From assembly GCF_014650875.1 (NCBI RefSeq), contig NZ_BMVU01000001.1, positions 186,001 to 250,000 on the forward strand: a stretch of 64,000 nucleotides of DNA. Direction: 5' to 3'. Within the stretch, counting starts at the first letter, position 1; the number at the start of each line of letters is the position of its first letter. This stretch comes from Streptomyces minutiscleroticus (GTDB lineage: Bacteria; Actinomycetota; Actinomycetes; Streptomycetales; Streptomycetaceae). This document shows positions 45,267-55,587 of this stretch, piece after piece. The translations under genes and the position numbers were made by a program. The notes under the pieces are model-generated. The model was given only the letters and a program-made list of their open reading frames with translations. It was not told the DNA's origin and did not search any database.

Positions 45267-46655
45267 ATGGAAGGCAGCACCGCACCCGAGGCGGCACCGG
45301 TACACGAGGACGGCGCGCTGGGCGCGTACGACGAGGCGGCCCTGGAGCGGTGGGCGCCCGAGCCGGACAAGCGGCCGGGCCGCACCGCCTTCCAGCGCGA
45401 CCGGGCCCGCGTCCTGCACTCCGCGGCGCTGCGCCGCCTCGCGGGCAAGACGCAGGTGGTCACGCCGGGCGCCCTCCCCCAAGGCCCCGGCTCCGCTCGG
45501 ACGGGGGGGACCCCCACCCGGATGTGGGACGCCAGCCCCCGCACGCGGCTGACCCACTCCCTGGAGTGCGCCCAGGTCGGCCGCGAGCTGGGCGCCGCCC
45601 TCGGCTGCGACCCGGACCTGGTGGAGGCGGCCTGCCTCGCGCACGACCTGGGCCACCCGCCGTTCGGGCACAACGGCGAGCAGGCGCTGAACGAGTTCGC
45701 GCGCGACTGCGGCGGGTTCGAGGGCAACGCGCAGTCGCTGCGGCTGCTCACCCGCATCGAGCCCAAGCGGTTCGTGCGCGGCGGGACGGTGCCCGCGGCC
45801 GGCGCCCCGGACGACGCCGAGTTCGTCGGCGTCGGGCTCAACCTCACCCGGGCCTCCCTCGACGCCGCCACCAAGTACCCCTGGCCGCGCGGCGCCCACC
45901 CCACCGACCCCGCGTCGCCCAAGTTCGGCGTGTACGAGGACGACCGCCCGGTCTTCGACTGGGTCCGCGCGGGCGCCCCCGGCCGGCGCACCTGCTTCGA
46001 GGCCCAGGTCATGGACTGGTCCGACGACGTGGCGTACTCCGTGCACGACGTCGAGGACGGCCTGCACGCCGGGCACATCGACCCCGGCTGCCTGCACGCC
46101 GAGCCCGAGCGGCAGGAGGTCTTCGCCGTGGCGGTCGGCCGGTACGTGCCCGCCGACACCGACCCCGGGGAGCTGGCCGAGGCCCTGGACCGGCTGCTCG
46201 GCCAGGAGTGGTGGCCGCACGGCTACGACGGGTCGGCCGTCGCCCAGGCCCGTCTGAAGGACGCCACCAGCCAGCTCATCGGCCGCTTCTGCCTCGCGGC
46301 GGAGACCGCCACGCGGGAGGCGTACGGAGGGGGGCGGCTGACCCGCTACGCGGCGCGACTGGTCGTGCCGCGCGCCGCGCGCATGGAGTGCGCGGTCCTC
46401 AAGGCCGTCGCCGACCGCTACGTCATGCAGCGCGCGGAGCAGGAGCTGCTCCGCGCCGACCAGCGGGTGGTGGTCCTCGAACTGGCCGAGGCGCTGACCG
46501 CGCGCGCCCCCGACGGACTCGACCCGCAGTTCCGCGCCCTGTTCGACCGGGCGGCCGACGACCGGGCCCGTCAGCGGGTGGTCGTCGACCAGATCGCCTC
46601 GCTCACGGACGCCTCGGCGCGCTCGTTGCACGCGCGGCTCACGGGACGCGTGTGA
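45267..46655 (+). CDS. dgt: Deoxyguanosinetriphosphate triphosphohydrolase (dGTPase-like)
   Basis: A 462-aa HD-domain protein: [16 protein letters not shown] (H97), [14 protein letters not shown] (H126, D127) and [17 protein letters not shown] form the metal site. It hydrolyses dNTPs to deoxynucleoside and triphosphate; actinobacterial members lie next to dnaG. Between VVTPG and WDASPRTRL, residues 69-86 ([18 protein letters not shown]) look like an in-frame insert encoded by a GC-rich palindromic element (about 45472-45524). TACTGT (45254-45259) lies 7 nt before ATG 45267, suggesting a leaderless mRNA. The next genes follow in the same direction. Confidence 0.93.
   Translation: MEGSTAPEAAPVHEDGALGAYDEAALERWAPEPDKRPGRTAFQRDRARVLHSAALRRLAGKTQVVTPGALPQGPGSARTGGTPTRMWDASPRTRLTHSLECAQVGRELGAALGCDPDLVEAACLAHDLGHPPFGHNGEQALNEFARDCGGFEGNAQSLRLLTRIEPKRFVRGGTVPAAGAPDDAEFVGVGLNLTRASLDAATKYPWPRGAHPTDPASPKFGVYEDDRPVFDWVRAGAPGRRTCFEAQVMDWSDDVAYSVHDVEDGLHAGHIDPGCLHAEPERQEVFAVAVGRYVPADTDPGELAEALDRLLGQEWWPHGYDGSAVAQARLKDATSQLIGRFCLAAETATREAYGGGRLTRYAARLVVPRAARMECAVLKAVADRYVMQRAEQELLRADQRVVVLELAEALTARAPDGLDPQFRALFDRAADDRARQRVVVDQIASLTDASARSLHARLTGRV
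45474..45516. repeat. Palindromic GC element inside dgt
   Basis: CCCCC (45476-45480) faces GGGGGGG (45503-45509), which again faces CCCCC (45511-45515). The element is in frame. It resembles small palindromic repeats seen inside other Streptomyces genes; I saw no second copy in this window. Confidence 0.55.
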
Positions 46656-46772
46656 CCCCCGCCCGGCGGGGAGTGTGACAGTGCGTGGCCTGATCGGGCC
46701 ACCACCCCTTCCCGCATCACGCTGCGTGCGGGACGCTCGCTGGGGAGCGGCACGTTCATGAGGAGGCATCAA

Positions 46773-48038
46773 GTGGTCGACGCGGACCAGACGTTCGTCA
46801 TCGTCGGAGGTGGCCTGGCCGGGGCCAAGGCGGCGGAGACGCTCCGCGCGGAGGGCTTCACGGGGCGGGTGATACTGATCTGCGACGAGCGCGACCACCC
46901 CTACGAACGGCCTCCGCTGTCCAAGGGCTACGTGCTCGGCAAGGAGGAGCGCGACACCGTCTTCGTGCACGAACCCTCCTGGTACGCGCGCCACGACGTC
47001 GAACTGCACCTGGGCCAGACCGTCGACGCGATCGACCGCGCGGCCCGGACGGTCCGCTTCGGCGACGACGGCACCCTCGTCCACTACGACAAGCTGCTCC
47101 TGGCCACCGGCGCCGAGCCGCGCCGCCTGGACGTCCCGGGCACCGGCCTCGCGGGCGTGCACCACCTGCGCCGGCTGGCCCACGCCGAGCGCCTCAAGGG
47201 CGTCCTGGCCGCCCTCGGCCGGGACAACGGCCACCTCGTGATCGCCGGCGCCGGCTGGATCGGCCTGGAGGTCGCGGCGGCCGCCCGCGAGTACGGCGCC
47301 GAGGTCACCGTCGTCGAGGCCGCGCCCACCCCGCTGCACGGCGTCCTCGGGCCCGAGCTGGGCCAGCTCTTCACCGAGCTGCACCGCGAGCACGGCGTCC
47401 GCTTCCACTTCGGCGCCCGCCTGACCGAGATCGTCGGCCAGGACGGCATGGTGCTCGCCGCCCGCACCGACGACGGCGAGGAGCACCCCGCGCACGACGT
47501 GCTCGCCGCGATCGGCGCCGCCCCGCGCACCGGGCTCGCCGAGGCCGCGGGCCTGGAGCTGGCCGACCCCGCGCACGGCGGCGGCATCGCCGTCGACGGG
47601 ACGCTGCGCACCTCCGACCCGCACGTCTACGCCGCCGGGGACGTGGCCGCCTTCCCGCACCCCCTGTTCGGCGCCCGGCTGCGCGTGGAGCACTGGGCCA
47701 ACGCCCTCGACGGCGGCCCCGCCGCCGCCCGCGCGATGCTGGGCCGCCCGGTGACGTACGACAGAGTGCCGTACTTCTTCTCCGACCAGTACGACGTGGG
47801 TCTGGAGTACTCGGGCTGGGCGCCCCCCGGCTCGTACGACCAGGTGGTGATCCGGGGGGACGCGGGCAAGCGGCGGTTCATCGCCTTCTGGCTGTCCGGG
47901 GGACGCGTGCTGGCCGGGATGAACGTGAATGTGTGGGACGTCACGGAGCCGGTCCGGAAGCTGGTCCGCTCGCGCGCGGAGGTGGACGCCGACGCCCTCG
48001 CGGACCCGTCCGTCCCGCTGGAGAACCTGCTTCCCTGA
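46773..48038 (+). CDS. FAD-dependent NAD(P)H ferredoxin reductase-like oxidoreductase
   Basis: A 421-aa pyridine nucleotide-disulfide oxidoreductase without the redox CxxxxC. The N-terminal FAD-binding FVIVGGGLAGAKAAETLRAEGFTG, RPPLSKGYVLG, LLLATGAEPRRLDVPG, the NAD-binding VIAGAGWIGLEVAAAAREYGAEV and the second FAD motif VYAAGDVAAF place it with rubredoxin/ferredoxin reductases of the BphA4/ThcD type. The electron acceptor could be a ferredoxin for P450 enzymes, but none is adjacent. GTG 46773 has AGGAGG six nt upstream; ATG 46758 overlaps that ribosome-binding site. It sits between dgt and dnaG. Confidence 0.9.
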   Translation: MVDADQTFVIVGGGLAGAKAAETLRAEGFTGRVILICDERDHPYERPPLSKGYVLGKEERDTVFVHEPSWYARHDVELHLGQTVDAIDRAARTVRFGDDGTLVHYDKLLLATGAEPRRLDVPGTGLAGVHHLRRLAHAERLKGVLAALGRDNGHLVIAGAGWIGLEVAAAAREYGAEVTVVEAAPTPLHGVLGPELGQLFTELHREHGVRFHFGARLTEIVGQDGMVLAARTDDGEEHPAHDVLAAIGAAPRTGLAEAAGLELADPAHGGGIAVDGTLRTSDPHVYAAGDVAAFPHPLFGARLRVEHWANALDGGPAAARAMLGRPVTYDRVPYFFSDQYDVGLEYSGWAPPGSYDQVVIRGDAGKRRFIAFWLSGGRVLAGMNVNVWDVTEPVRKLVRSRAEVDADALADPSVPLENLLP

Positions 48039-48083
48039 GGCGGCCGGCGGGACCGCGTGCGGCCGCCTGTCATAGGGCCCCCG

Positions 48084-48089
48084 TAGAAT
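48084..48089 (+). promoter_or_regulatory. dnaG promoter -10
   Basis: TAGAAT ends 6 nt before the dnaG GTG, so transcription should start at or next to the first codon. No -35 match is obvious. Confidence 0.6.
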
Positions 48090-48095
48090 CACCTC

Positions 48096-50018
48096 GTGGC
48101 AGGCAGGATCAACGACGAGGACGTGAAGGCGGTCAGGGACGCGGTCCCCATCGACGCCGTCGTGTCGGAGTACCTGCAGCTGCGCAACGCGGGCGGCGGG
48201 AACCTCAAGGGCCTGTGCCCCTTCCACGACGAGAAGTCCCCGTCCTTCCAGGTCAGCCCGAGCAAGGGGCTCTTCCACTGCTTCGGCTGCCAGGAGGGCG
48301 GCGACACCATCACCTTCGTGATGAAGGTGGACCACCTCTCCTTCTCGGAGGCGGTCGAGCGGCTCGCCGCCCAGGCGGGCATCACGCTGCGCTACGAGGA
48401 GGGCGGGTACAACCCCTCCCACCAGCGCGGCGAGCGCATCCGCCTGGTCGAGGCGCACAAGGCCGCCGCGCAGTTCTACGTGGAGCAGCTCGACACCAGC
48501 CCCGAGGCCGACGCGGGCCGCGCGTTCCTCGCCGAGCGCGGCTTCGACCAGGCCGCCGCCGCCCACTTCGGCGTCGGCTACAGCCCCCAGGGCTGGGACC
48601 ACCTCACCCGCTACCTGCGCGGCAAGGGCTTCAGCGACAAGGAGCTGCTCCTCTCCGGGCTCTCCCAGGAGGGCCGCCGCGGCCCTATCGACCGCTTCCG
48701 CGGCCGCCTGATGTGGCCCATCCGCGACATCGGCGGCGACGTCGTCGGTTTCGGCGCCCGCAAGCTCTACGAGTCGGACAACGGCCCGAAGTACCTCAAC
48801 ACGCCCGAGACGGCGATCTACAAGAAGTCGCAGGTCCTGTACGGCATCGACCTCGCCAAGAAGGAGATCGCCAAGACCTCCCGCGCGGTCGTCGTGGAGG
48901 GCTACACCGACGTCATGGCCTGCCACCTGGCCGGGATCACCACCGCCATCGCCACCTGCGGCACGGCCTTCGGCGGCGAGCACATCAAGATCCTGCGCCG
49001 GCTGCTGATGGACAACGGCAGCGCCCGCGTGATCTTCACCTTCGACGGCGACGCGGCCGGCCAGAAGGCCGCGCTGCGCGCCTTCGAGGACGACCAGAAG
49101 TTCGCCGCCGAGACCTACATCGCCATCGCCCCCGACGGCATGGACCCCTGCGAGCTGCGCCTGGCCAAGGGCGACGAGGCGGTCGCCGAGCTGGTCGAGC
49201 CGCGCACCCCGCTCTTCGAGTTCGCGCTGCGCCAGATCGTCGCCCGTTACGACCTGGAGACCCCCGCCGGGCGCGCCGCCGCGCTCGACGAGGCCGCGCC
49301 CGTGGTCGCCCGGATCAAGAACAGCGGCGCCCAGCACGAGGTGGCCGTGCAGCTCGCCGGCATGCTCGGCATCCTCGACACGCAGTTCGTCGTCAAGCGG
49401 GTGGCCCAGCTCGCCCGGTGGGCCCGCGAGCGCGGCGGCCGCGCCCCCGAGCCCGGCCGCGGCGGCCCCGGCGCGGGCCGCGGGTCCCGGCAGCCCTACG
49501 AGGCCGCGCCCCGGCCCGCGGCCTCCGGACCCGCCCTCACCCTGCGCAACCCCGTCTACGCCACCGAGCGCGAGCTGCTCAAGCTCGCCCTGCAGCGCCC
49601 GGAGCTGGTCTCCCCCGCCTTCGACGCCTACGGGGTCGACGAGTTCACCGCAGCGCCGTACGCCGCCGTCCGCCAGGCGATCATGGACGCGGGCGGCGCC
49701 GAGTGGGGCGTGCAGGACCCGCAGGAGTACCTGCGGCGGGTGCGCGAGGCCGCCCCGGACGACACGGTCCGCGCCATGGTCACCGAGCTGGCCGTCGAGG
49801 CCATCATGCGCAGGACGGTCGACGAGGTGTACGCGGGGGCCCAGCTGGTCACCGTGCGCCGCCGGGCCGTCGAGCGCCGCGTCCGCGACATCCAGTCCAG
49901 TCTCACGCGTCTCGGCCAGCACGCCGACCCGGCCCACTTCGCCGCGGTGCAGAACGAGTTGTGGGTCCTCCAGCAGTACGACCAGGCCCTGCGCGAGCGG
50001 GGCGTCGCCGCGCTCTGA
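48096..50018 (+). CDS. dnaG: DNA primase DnaG
   Basis: A 640-aa bacterial primase. N-terminal CHC2 zinc finger (LCPFHDEKSPSFQVSPSKG and FHCFGC, residues 40-64), TOPRIM catalytic core (VVVEGYTDVMA and VIFTFDGDAAGQKAAL), and a C-terminal helicase-binding domain from about residue 490 after a Gly/Pro/Arg-rich linker (GRAPEPGRGGPGAGRG). It synthesises RNA primers at the replication fork with DnaB. The start codon is GTG and is predicted to be leaderless. The normal actinobacterial neighbour, an hrd-type sigma gene, follows. Confidence 0.96.
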   Translation: MAGRINDEDVKAVRDAVPIDAVVSEYLQLRNAGGGNLKGLCPFHDEKSPSFQVSPSKGLFHCFGCQEGGDTITFVMKVDHLSFSEAVERLAAQAGITLRYEEGGYNPSHQRGERIRLVEAHKAAAQFYVEQLDTSPEADAGRAFLAERGFDQAAAAHFGVGYSPQGWDHLTRYLRGKGFSDKELLLSGLSQEGRRGPIDRFRGRLMWPIRDIGGDVVGFGARKLYESDNGPKYLNTPETAIYKKSQVLYGIDLAKKEIAKTSRAVVVEGYTDVMACHLAGITTAIATCGTAFGGEHIKILRRLLMDNGSARVIFTFDGDAAGQKAALRAFEDDQKFAAETYIAIAPDGMDPCELRLAKGDEAVAELVEPRTPLFEFALRQIVARYDLETPAGRAAALDEAAPVVARIKNSGAQHEVAVQLAGMLGILDTQFVVKRVAQLARWARERGGRAPEPGRGGPGAGRGSRQPYEAAPRPAASGPALTLRNPVYATERELLKLALQRPELVSPAFDAYGVDEFTAAPYAAVRQAIMDAGGAEWGVQDPQEYLRRVREAAPDDTVRAMVTELAVEAIMRRTVDEVYAGAQLVTVRRRAVERRVRDIQSSLTRLGQHADPAHFAAVQNELWVLQQYDQALRERGVAAL

Positions 50019-50424
50019 CGCACCGTCCGAGGCCCCGGACCCGCCCCTGGTGAGGCCCGCGCCCGCCCGTACCATCGGCGCCCCGCCCGCGCGTCCGCGC
50101 CCCGGAAGGGGCGCCCTGCCCGGGTCGGCTTGCTTCCTCCGTTTGGAATCCGCCCCGCCGCGCACCCGTACGGCAGGGTAACCGCACGGTCACGGACCGG
50201 ACTCAAAAAGTCACCGCACGCCCCTCGTGGCGGCGATGTGTCGTACTCCACACTGGGTTCCGGTGCCTGAGTCCTCGGAGCGCGGCCGTCCGGCCCACAA
50301 CGGGTCCCACACCCCCGCGGTTCCACTCGCCGAGTACGGGACGGACAGCGGCACGGCCGCCGGCTCCGCCCCCGACGTACCGCTGCCGCACGCCTCAGCA
50401 GCGATCATCCTGGAGGTCGCCCCC
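50019..50424. other. Gap between dnaG and the sigma gene
   Basis: 406 bases. The first half has no clear frame. From 50227 the sigma frame is open and could start at GTG 50227, which would add 66 residues; the sequence there is Ser/Pro/Gly-rich and not recognisably conserved, so I treat it as 5' leader. Confidence 0.45.
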
Positions 50425-51573
<1,149 letters not shown>

Positions 51574-51600
51574 GGCCGCCCGGGGCCGCGCCGGGCGCCG

Positions 51601-51642
51601 GGCCGCCGACGCCGGGTGCCGGGCCGCCGACGCCGGGTGCCG
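51601..51642. repeat. 21-bp tandem repeat, 2 copies
   Basis: GGCCGCCGACGCCGGGTGCC plus G occurs twice in a row between the convergent sigma and ABC exporter genes. Confidence 0.8.
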
Positions 51643-51681
51643 CCACGCGGCGGCGCCCCGGCGCCCGGACGCCCGCCCGCG

Positions 51682-53607
51682 TCAGTCGACCTCGGCCACG
51701 GCCTGCGCGAACTGCGCCTCGTACAGCCGCGCGTACGCCCCGTCGGCGGCGAGCAGCTCCTCGTGCGCGCCCTGCTCCACGATCGAGCCGTTCTCCATGA
51801 CCAGGATCGTGTCGGCGTCGCGGATCGTGGACAGCCGGTGCGCGATGACGAACGACGTCCGCCCGTGCGCCAGCTTCGCCATGGCCTTCTGGATCAGCAC
51901 CTCGGTACGGGTGTCGACCGAGCTGGTGGCCTCGTCGAGGACCAGGATCACCGGGTCGGACAGGAACGCCCGCGCGATGGTGATCAGCTGCTTCTCACCC
52001 GCGCTGACGCCGGTGCCCTCGTCGTCGATGACGGTGTCGTAGCCGTCGGGCAGGGTGCGCACGAACCGGTCCGCGTGCGCGGCCCGCGCCGCCGCCTCGA
52101 TCTCCTCGCGGGTGACCTCGCGCGCCGCGCCGTACGCGATGTTCTCCGCGATGGTGCCGCCGAACAGCCAGGTGTCCTGGAGCACCATGCCGATGCCGGA
52201 GCGCAGTTCGTCCCGGGTCATCGACGCGATGTCGACGCCGTCGAGGGTGATGCGCCCGCCGGTGACCTCGTAGAACCGCATCAGCAGGTTGACCAGCGTG
52301 GTCTTGCCCGCGCCCGTGGGGCCGACGATGGCGACGGTCCGCCCCGGCTCGACGGTCAGCGACAGGTCCTCGATGAGCGGCTTGTCGGGCTCGTAGCGGA
52401 AGGACACCTTCTCCAGCGCGACCCGGCCGCGCAGCCTCTCCGGCTTCGCGCCCGGCACCGGGTCGGCCTCCTGCTCGTCGGCGTCCAGCAGCTCGAAGAC
52501 CCGCTCGGCGGAGGCGACGCCGGACTGCACCAGGTTGGCCATCGACGCGATCTGCGTCAGCGGCATCGAGAACTGCCGCGAGTACTGGACGAAGGCCTGC
52601 ACGTCGCCGATGGACAGCGCGCCCGAGGCGACCCGCAGCCCGCCGACGACCGCCACCAGCACGTAGTTCAGGTTCGACACGAACATCATCAGCGGCTGCA
52701 TGACGCCGCTGTTGAACTGGGCCCTGAACCCGGCCTCGTACAGCGCCTCGTTCTGCTCGGCGAACTGCCGGGCCGACTCCTCCTGCCGCCCGAAGACCTT
52801 CACCAGGGTGTGCCCGGTGTACATCTCCTCGATGTGCGCGTTCAGCGCGCCGGTGGTGCGCCACTGCGCCACGAACTGCGGCTGCGACCGCTTGCCCACC
52901 CGCGTCGCCACGACGAACGACAGCGGCACGGTGACCAGCGCCACCAGGGCCAGCAGCGGCGAGATCCAGAACATCATCGCCAGCACGCCGACCACGGTCA
53001 GCAGCGAGTTGACCAGCTGGCCCAGCGACTGCTGGAGGGTCTGGCCGATGTTGTCGACGTCGTTGGTGGCCCGGCTGAGCACCTCGCCGCGCTGGCGCCG
53101 GTCGAAGTACGACAGCGGCAGCCGCGCCAGCTTGGCCTGGATCTCCTCGCGGACGCGGTACACCGTCCTGTTGATGGCCCGGTTGGACAGCCGGGTGGTC
53201 ACCGCCATCAGCAGGCCGGCCACCAGGAACGTCACCAGCGCGAGCAGCAGGACCGAGCCCACCGCGCCGAAGTCGACGCCCCGGCCGGGCGTGAAGTCCG
53301 TACCGGAGAGCATGTCGGCCATGCCGCCGTCGCCGCGCTCCCGCATCGCCTCCAGCGCCTGCTCCTTGGTGAGGCCCGCGGGCAGCTGCCGTCCGACGAT
53401 GCCCGCGAAGACCAGGTCGGTGGCGCGGCCCAGGATCTTGGGGCCCACGACGGACAGCGCGACGCTGAGCACGCCGCACACGAGCATCGCGGTCATCGTG
53501 GGGCGCTCGGGCCCGAACAGCGTCAGCAGCCGTCTGCCCGACTTCTTGAAGTCCATCGAGCGCTGGCCGGGGCCGCCGGCCGCCATCCGCCCCATCGGAC
53601 CGGCCAT
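51682..53607 (-). CDS. ABC exporter half, canonical ATPase subunit
   Basis: A 641-aa ABC transporter half with an N-terminal six-helix membrane domain (residues 40-340) and a C-terminal ATPase: Walker A GPTGAGKTT, signature VSAGEKQ, Walker B ILVLDEATSS and H-loop IAHRLST. The catalytic Glu and His are intact. It overlaps the upstream partner by one base (TGATG at 53605-53609). Together they form a heterodimeric multidrug or lipid exporter of the type with one good and one degenerate ATP site. The signature reads SAGEK instead of SGGQ, a variation common in this subgroup. Substrate unknown. Confidence 0.92.
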   Translation of the reverse strand: MAGPMGRMAAGGPGQRSMDFKKSGRRLLTLFGPERPTMTAMLVCGVLSVALSVVGPKILGRATDLVFAGIVGRQLPAGLTKEQALEAMRERGDGGMADMLSGTDFTPGRGVDFGAVGSVLLLALVTFLVAGLLMAVTTRLSNRAINRTVYRVREEIQAKLARLPLSYFDRRQRGEVLSRATNDVDNIGQTLQQSLGQLVNSLLTVVGVLAMMFWISPLLALVALVTVPLSFVVATRVGKRSQPQFVAQWRTTGALNAHIEEMYTGHTLVKVFGRQEESARQFAEQNEALYEAGFRAQFNSGVMQPLMMFVSNLNYVLVAVVGGLRVASGALSIGDVQAFVQYSRQFSMPLTQIASMANLVQSGVASAERVFELLDADEQEADPVPGAKPERLRGRVALEKVSFRYEPDKPLIEDLSLTVEPGRTVAIVGPTGAGKTTLVNLLMRFYEVTGGRITLDGVDIASMTRDELRSGIGMVLQDTWLFGGTIAENIAYGAAREVTREEIEAAARAAHADRFVRTLPDGYDTVIDDEGTGVSAGEKQLITIARAFLSDPVILVLDEATSSVDTRTEVLIQKAMAKLAHGRTSFVIAHRLSTIRDADTILVMENGSIVEQGAHEELLAADGAYARLYEAQFAQAVAEVD

Positions 53608-55340
53608 CAGGCTGCCTCCGCTTCCGTCAGCTGGGAGAGCACGATCTCCCGGTAGGTCTCGTTGTCCGCCATCAGCTCCTGGTGGCGGCCCGTGCCCACG
53701 ACCCGGCCCTCGTCCAGGACGACGATCCGGTCGGCGTCCCGGATGGTCGACACGCGCTGCGCCACGATGACCACCGTGGCGTCGGCGGTCTCCCGGGCCA
53801 GCGCCGCCCGCAGCGCGGCGTCCGTGGCGTAGTCCAGCGCCGAGAAGGAGTCGTCGAAGAGGTAGATCTCCGGGCGCTGCACCAGGGTGCGGGCGATGGC
53901 GAGCCGCTGGCGCTGGCCGCCGGAGACGTTGGTGCCGCCCTGCGCGACGGGGGAGTCGAGGCCGTTCTCCAGGCCCTCGACGAACTCCTTGGCCTGCGCC
54001 ACCTGAAGCGCGTGCCACAGCTCCTCGTCGGTGGCGTCCGGATTGCCGTACCGCAGGTTGGTCGCCACCGTGCCCGCGAACAGGTACGGCTTCTGCGGCA
54101 CCAGGCCCACGGTCCGGGCCAGCACCTCCGGGTCCACCGTGCGCACGTCCACGCCGTCGACCAGCACCTCGCCCTCGGTGGCGTCGAACAGCCGGGGCAC
54201 CAGGCCGAGCAGCGTCGACTTGCCGCTGCCGGTGGAGCCGATGACGGCGGTCGTCTCGCCGGGCCGGGCCACCAGGTCGACGGCCCGCAGCACCGGCTCC
54301 TCGGCGCCCGGGTAGCGGAACCCGGCGCCGCGGAGCTCCAGGTGGCCGCGGCGGCGCAGCTCCCGCACCGGGACGGCCGGCGGTACCACGCTGGACTCGG
54401 TCTCCAGCACTTCCTGGATGCGCTCGGCGCAGACCTCCGCGCGCGGCACCATCATGAACATGAAGGTGGCCATCATCACGGACATGACGATCTGCATCAG
54501 ATAGGCCAGGAACGCGGTGAGCGCGCCGATCTCCATCCCGCCGCTGTCGATGCGGTGCGCGCCGAACCACACCACCGCGATCGACGACAGGTTCACCACC
54601 GTCATGACCAGCGGGAACATCAGTGCCATCAGCCGGCCGGTGGCCAGCGACACCTCGGTCAGGTCGCCGTTCGCCGTGCGGAAGCGCTTCGTCTCGTACG
54701 CGTCGCGGACGAAGGCGCGGATCACGCGGTTGCCGGTGATCTGCTCGCGCAGCACGCGGTTCACCGCGTCCAGGCGCGTCTGCATGGTGCGGAACAGCGG
54801 GCGCAGCCGCCGCACGATCAGGCTCACCCCGAGCAGCAGGACGGGCACGACGGCGAGCAGCACCCCGGACAGCGGCACGTCCAGGCCGAGCGCCAGCACG
54901 ATGCCGCCCACGCACATGATGGGCGCCGACACCATCAGCGTGAACGTCATCAGGACGAGCATCTGCACCTGCTGCACGTCGTTCGTGGTGCGGGTGATCA
55001 GCGACGGGGCGCCGAAGCGGCCCACCTCGCGGGCGGAGAAGGACTGCACCCGGTCGAAGACGGCGGCCCGCAGGTCCCGGCCGAGCGCCGAGGCGGTCTT
55101 CGCGCCGTGGTGGACGGCGCCCATGTTGCAGACGAGCTGCACCAGCGAGATGCCGATCATCAGCGCGCCGAAGGTCAGGATGTAGCCCGTGTCGCCCTTC
55201 ACGACGCCGTTGTCGATGATGTCGGCGTTGAGGGTGGGCAGGTAGAGGGTGGCGCAGGTCTGCAGGAGCTGCAGCAGCACCAGGGCGGCGACGGGCTTCT
55301 TGTAGGGCCCCAGACGGGCCCGCAGGAGTCGTATGAGCAC
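53607..55340 (-). CDS. ABC exporter half, degenerate ATPase subunit
   Basis: A 577-aa membrane-ATPase fusion, partner of the next gene. The transmembrane domain covers residues 1-305. In the ATPase the Walker A GSTGSGKST and signature VSGGQRQ are intact, but Walker B ends LFDDSFSALD with Asp in place of the catalytic Glu, and the H-loop reads VAQRVST with Gln in place of His. This predicts one degenerate composite site, as in TM287/288 and BmrCD-like exporters. GTG 55340 has GAGAG upstream; ORF extensions before it are Arg/Pro-rich and not membrane-like. Confidence 0.9.
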   Translation of the reverse strand: MLIRLLRARLGPYKKPVAALVLLQLLQTCATLYLPTLNADIIDNGVVKGDTGYILTFGALMIGISLVQLVCNMGAVHHGAKTASALGRDLRAAVFDRVQSFSAREVGRFGAPSLITRTTNDVQQVQMLVLMTFTLMVSAPIMCVGGIVLALGLDVPLSGVLLAVVPVLLLGVSLIVRRLRPLFRTMQTRLDAVNRVLREQITGNRVIRAFVRDAYETKRFRTANGDLTEVSLATGRLMALMFPLVMTVVNLSSIAVVWFGAHRIDSGGMEIGALTAFLAYLMQIVMSVMMATFMFMMVPRAEVCAERIQEVLETESSVVPPAVPVRELRRRGHLELRGAGFRYPGAEEPVLRAVDLVARPGETTAVIGSTGSGKSTLLGLVPRLFDATEGEVLVDGVDVRTVDPEVLARTVGLVPQKPYLFAGTVATNLRYGNPDATDEELWHALQVAQAKEFVEGLENGLDSPVAQGGTNVSGGQRQRLAIARTLVQRPEIYLFDDSFSALDYATDAALRAALARETADATVVIVAQRVSTIRDADRIVVLDEGRVVGTGRHQELMADNETYREIVLSQLTEAEAA

Positions 55341-55587
55341 GCTGGTCTCTCGGTCGACGGCGGGACGGGTGGGCGGCGCCCCGCGCCGTCGGGGGCGTGG
55401 GCGGGAACACCCCCGCGCCCCCGTCGGCGGAGGGCACCGTGCCCCATCGTCGGGCACTCCACCGGTGTCGCCTCAACCGATTAAGCCAAGAGCCGTTCAA
55501 GAACCACCGCGAAGGGGGCGGACCGCGCGGTTCCGCCCCCGTCGCCCGCCGCACGGCCGCCGCGCCGCCCGGCGGAGCCCGGCCCCG

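Noticed and set aside
45234..50165. 1643-residue minus-strand open frame opposite dgt, oxidoreductase and dnaG
   Set aside because: Antisense shadow of three certain genes, low-complexity composition.
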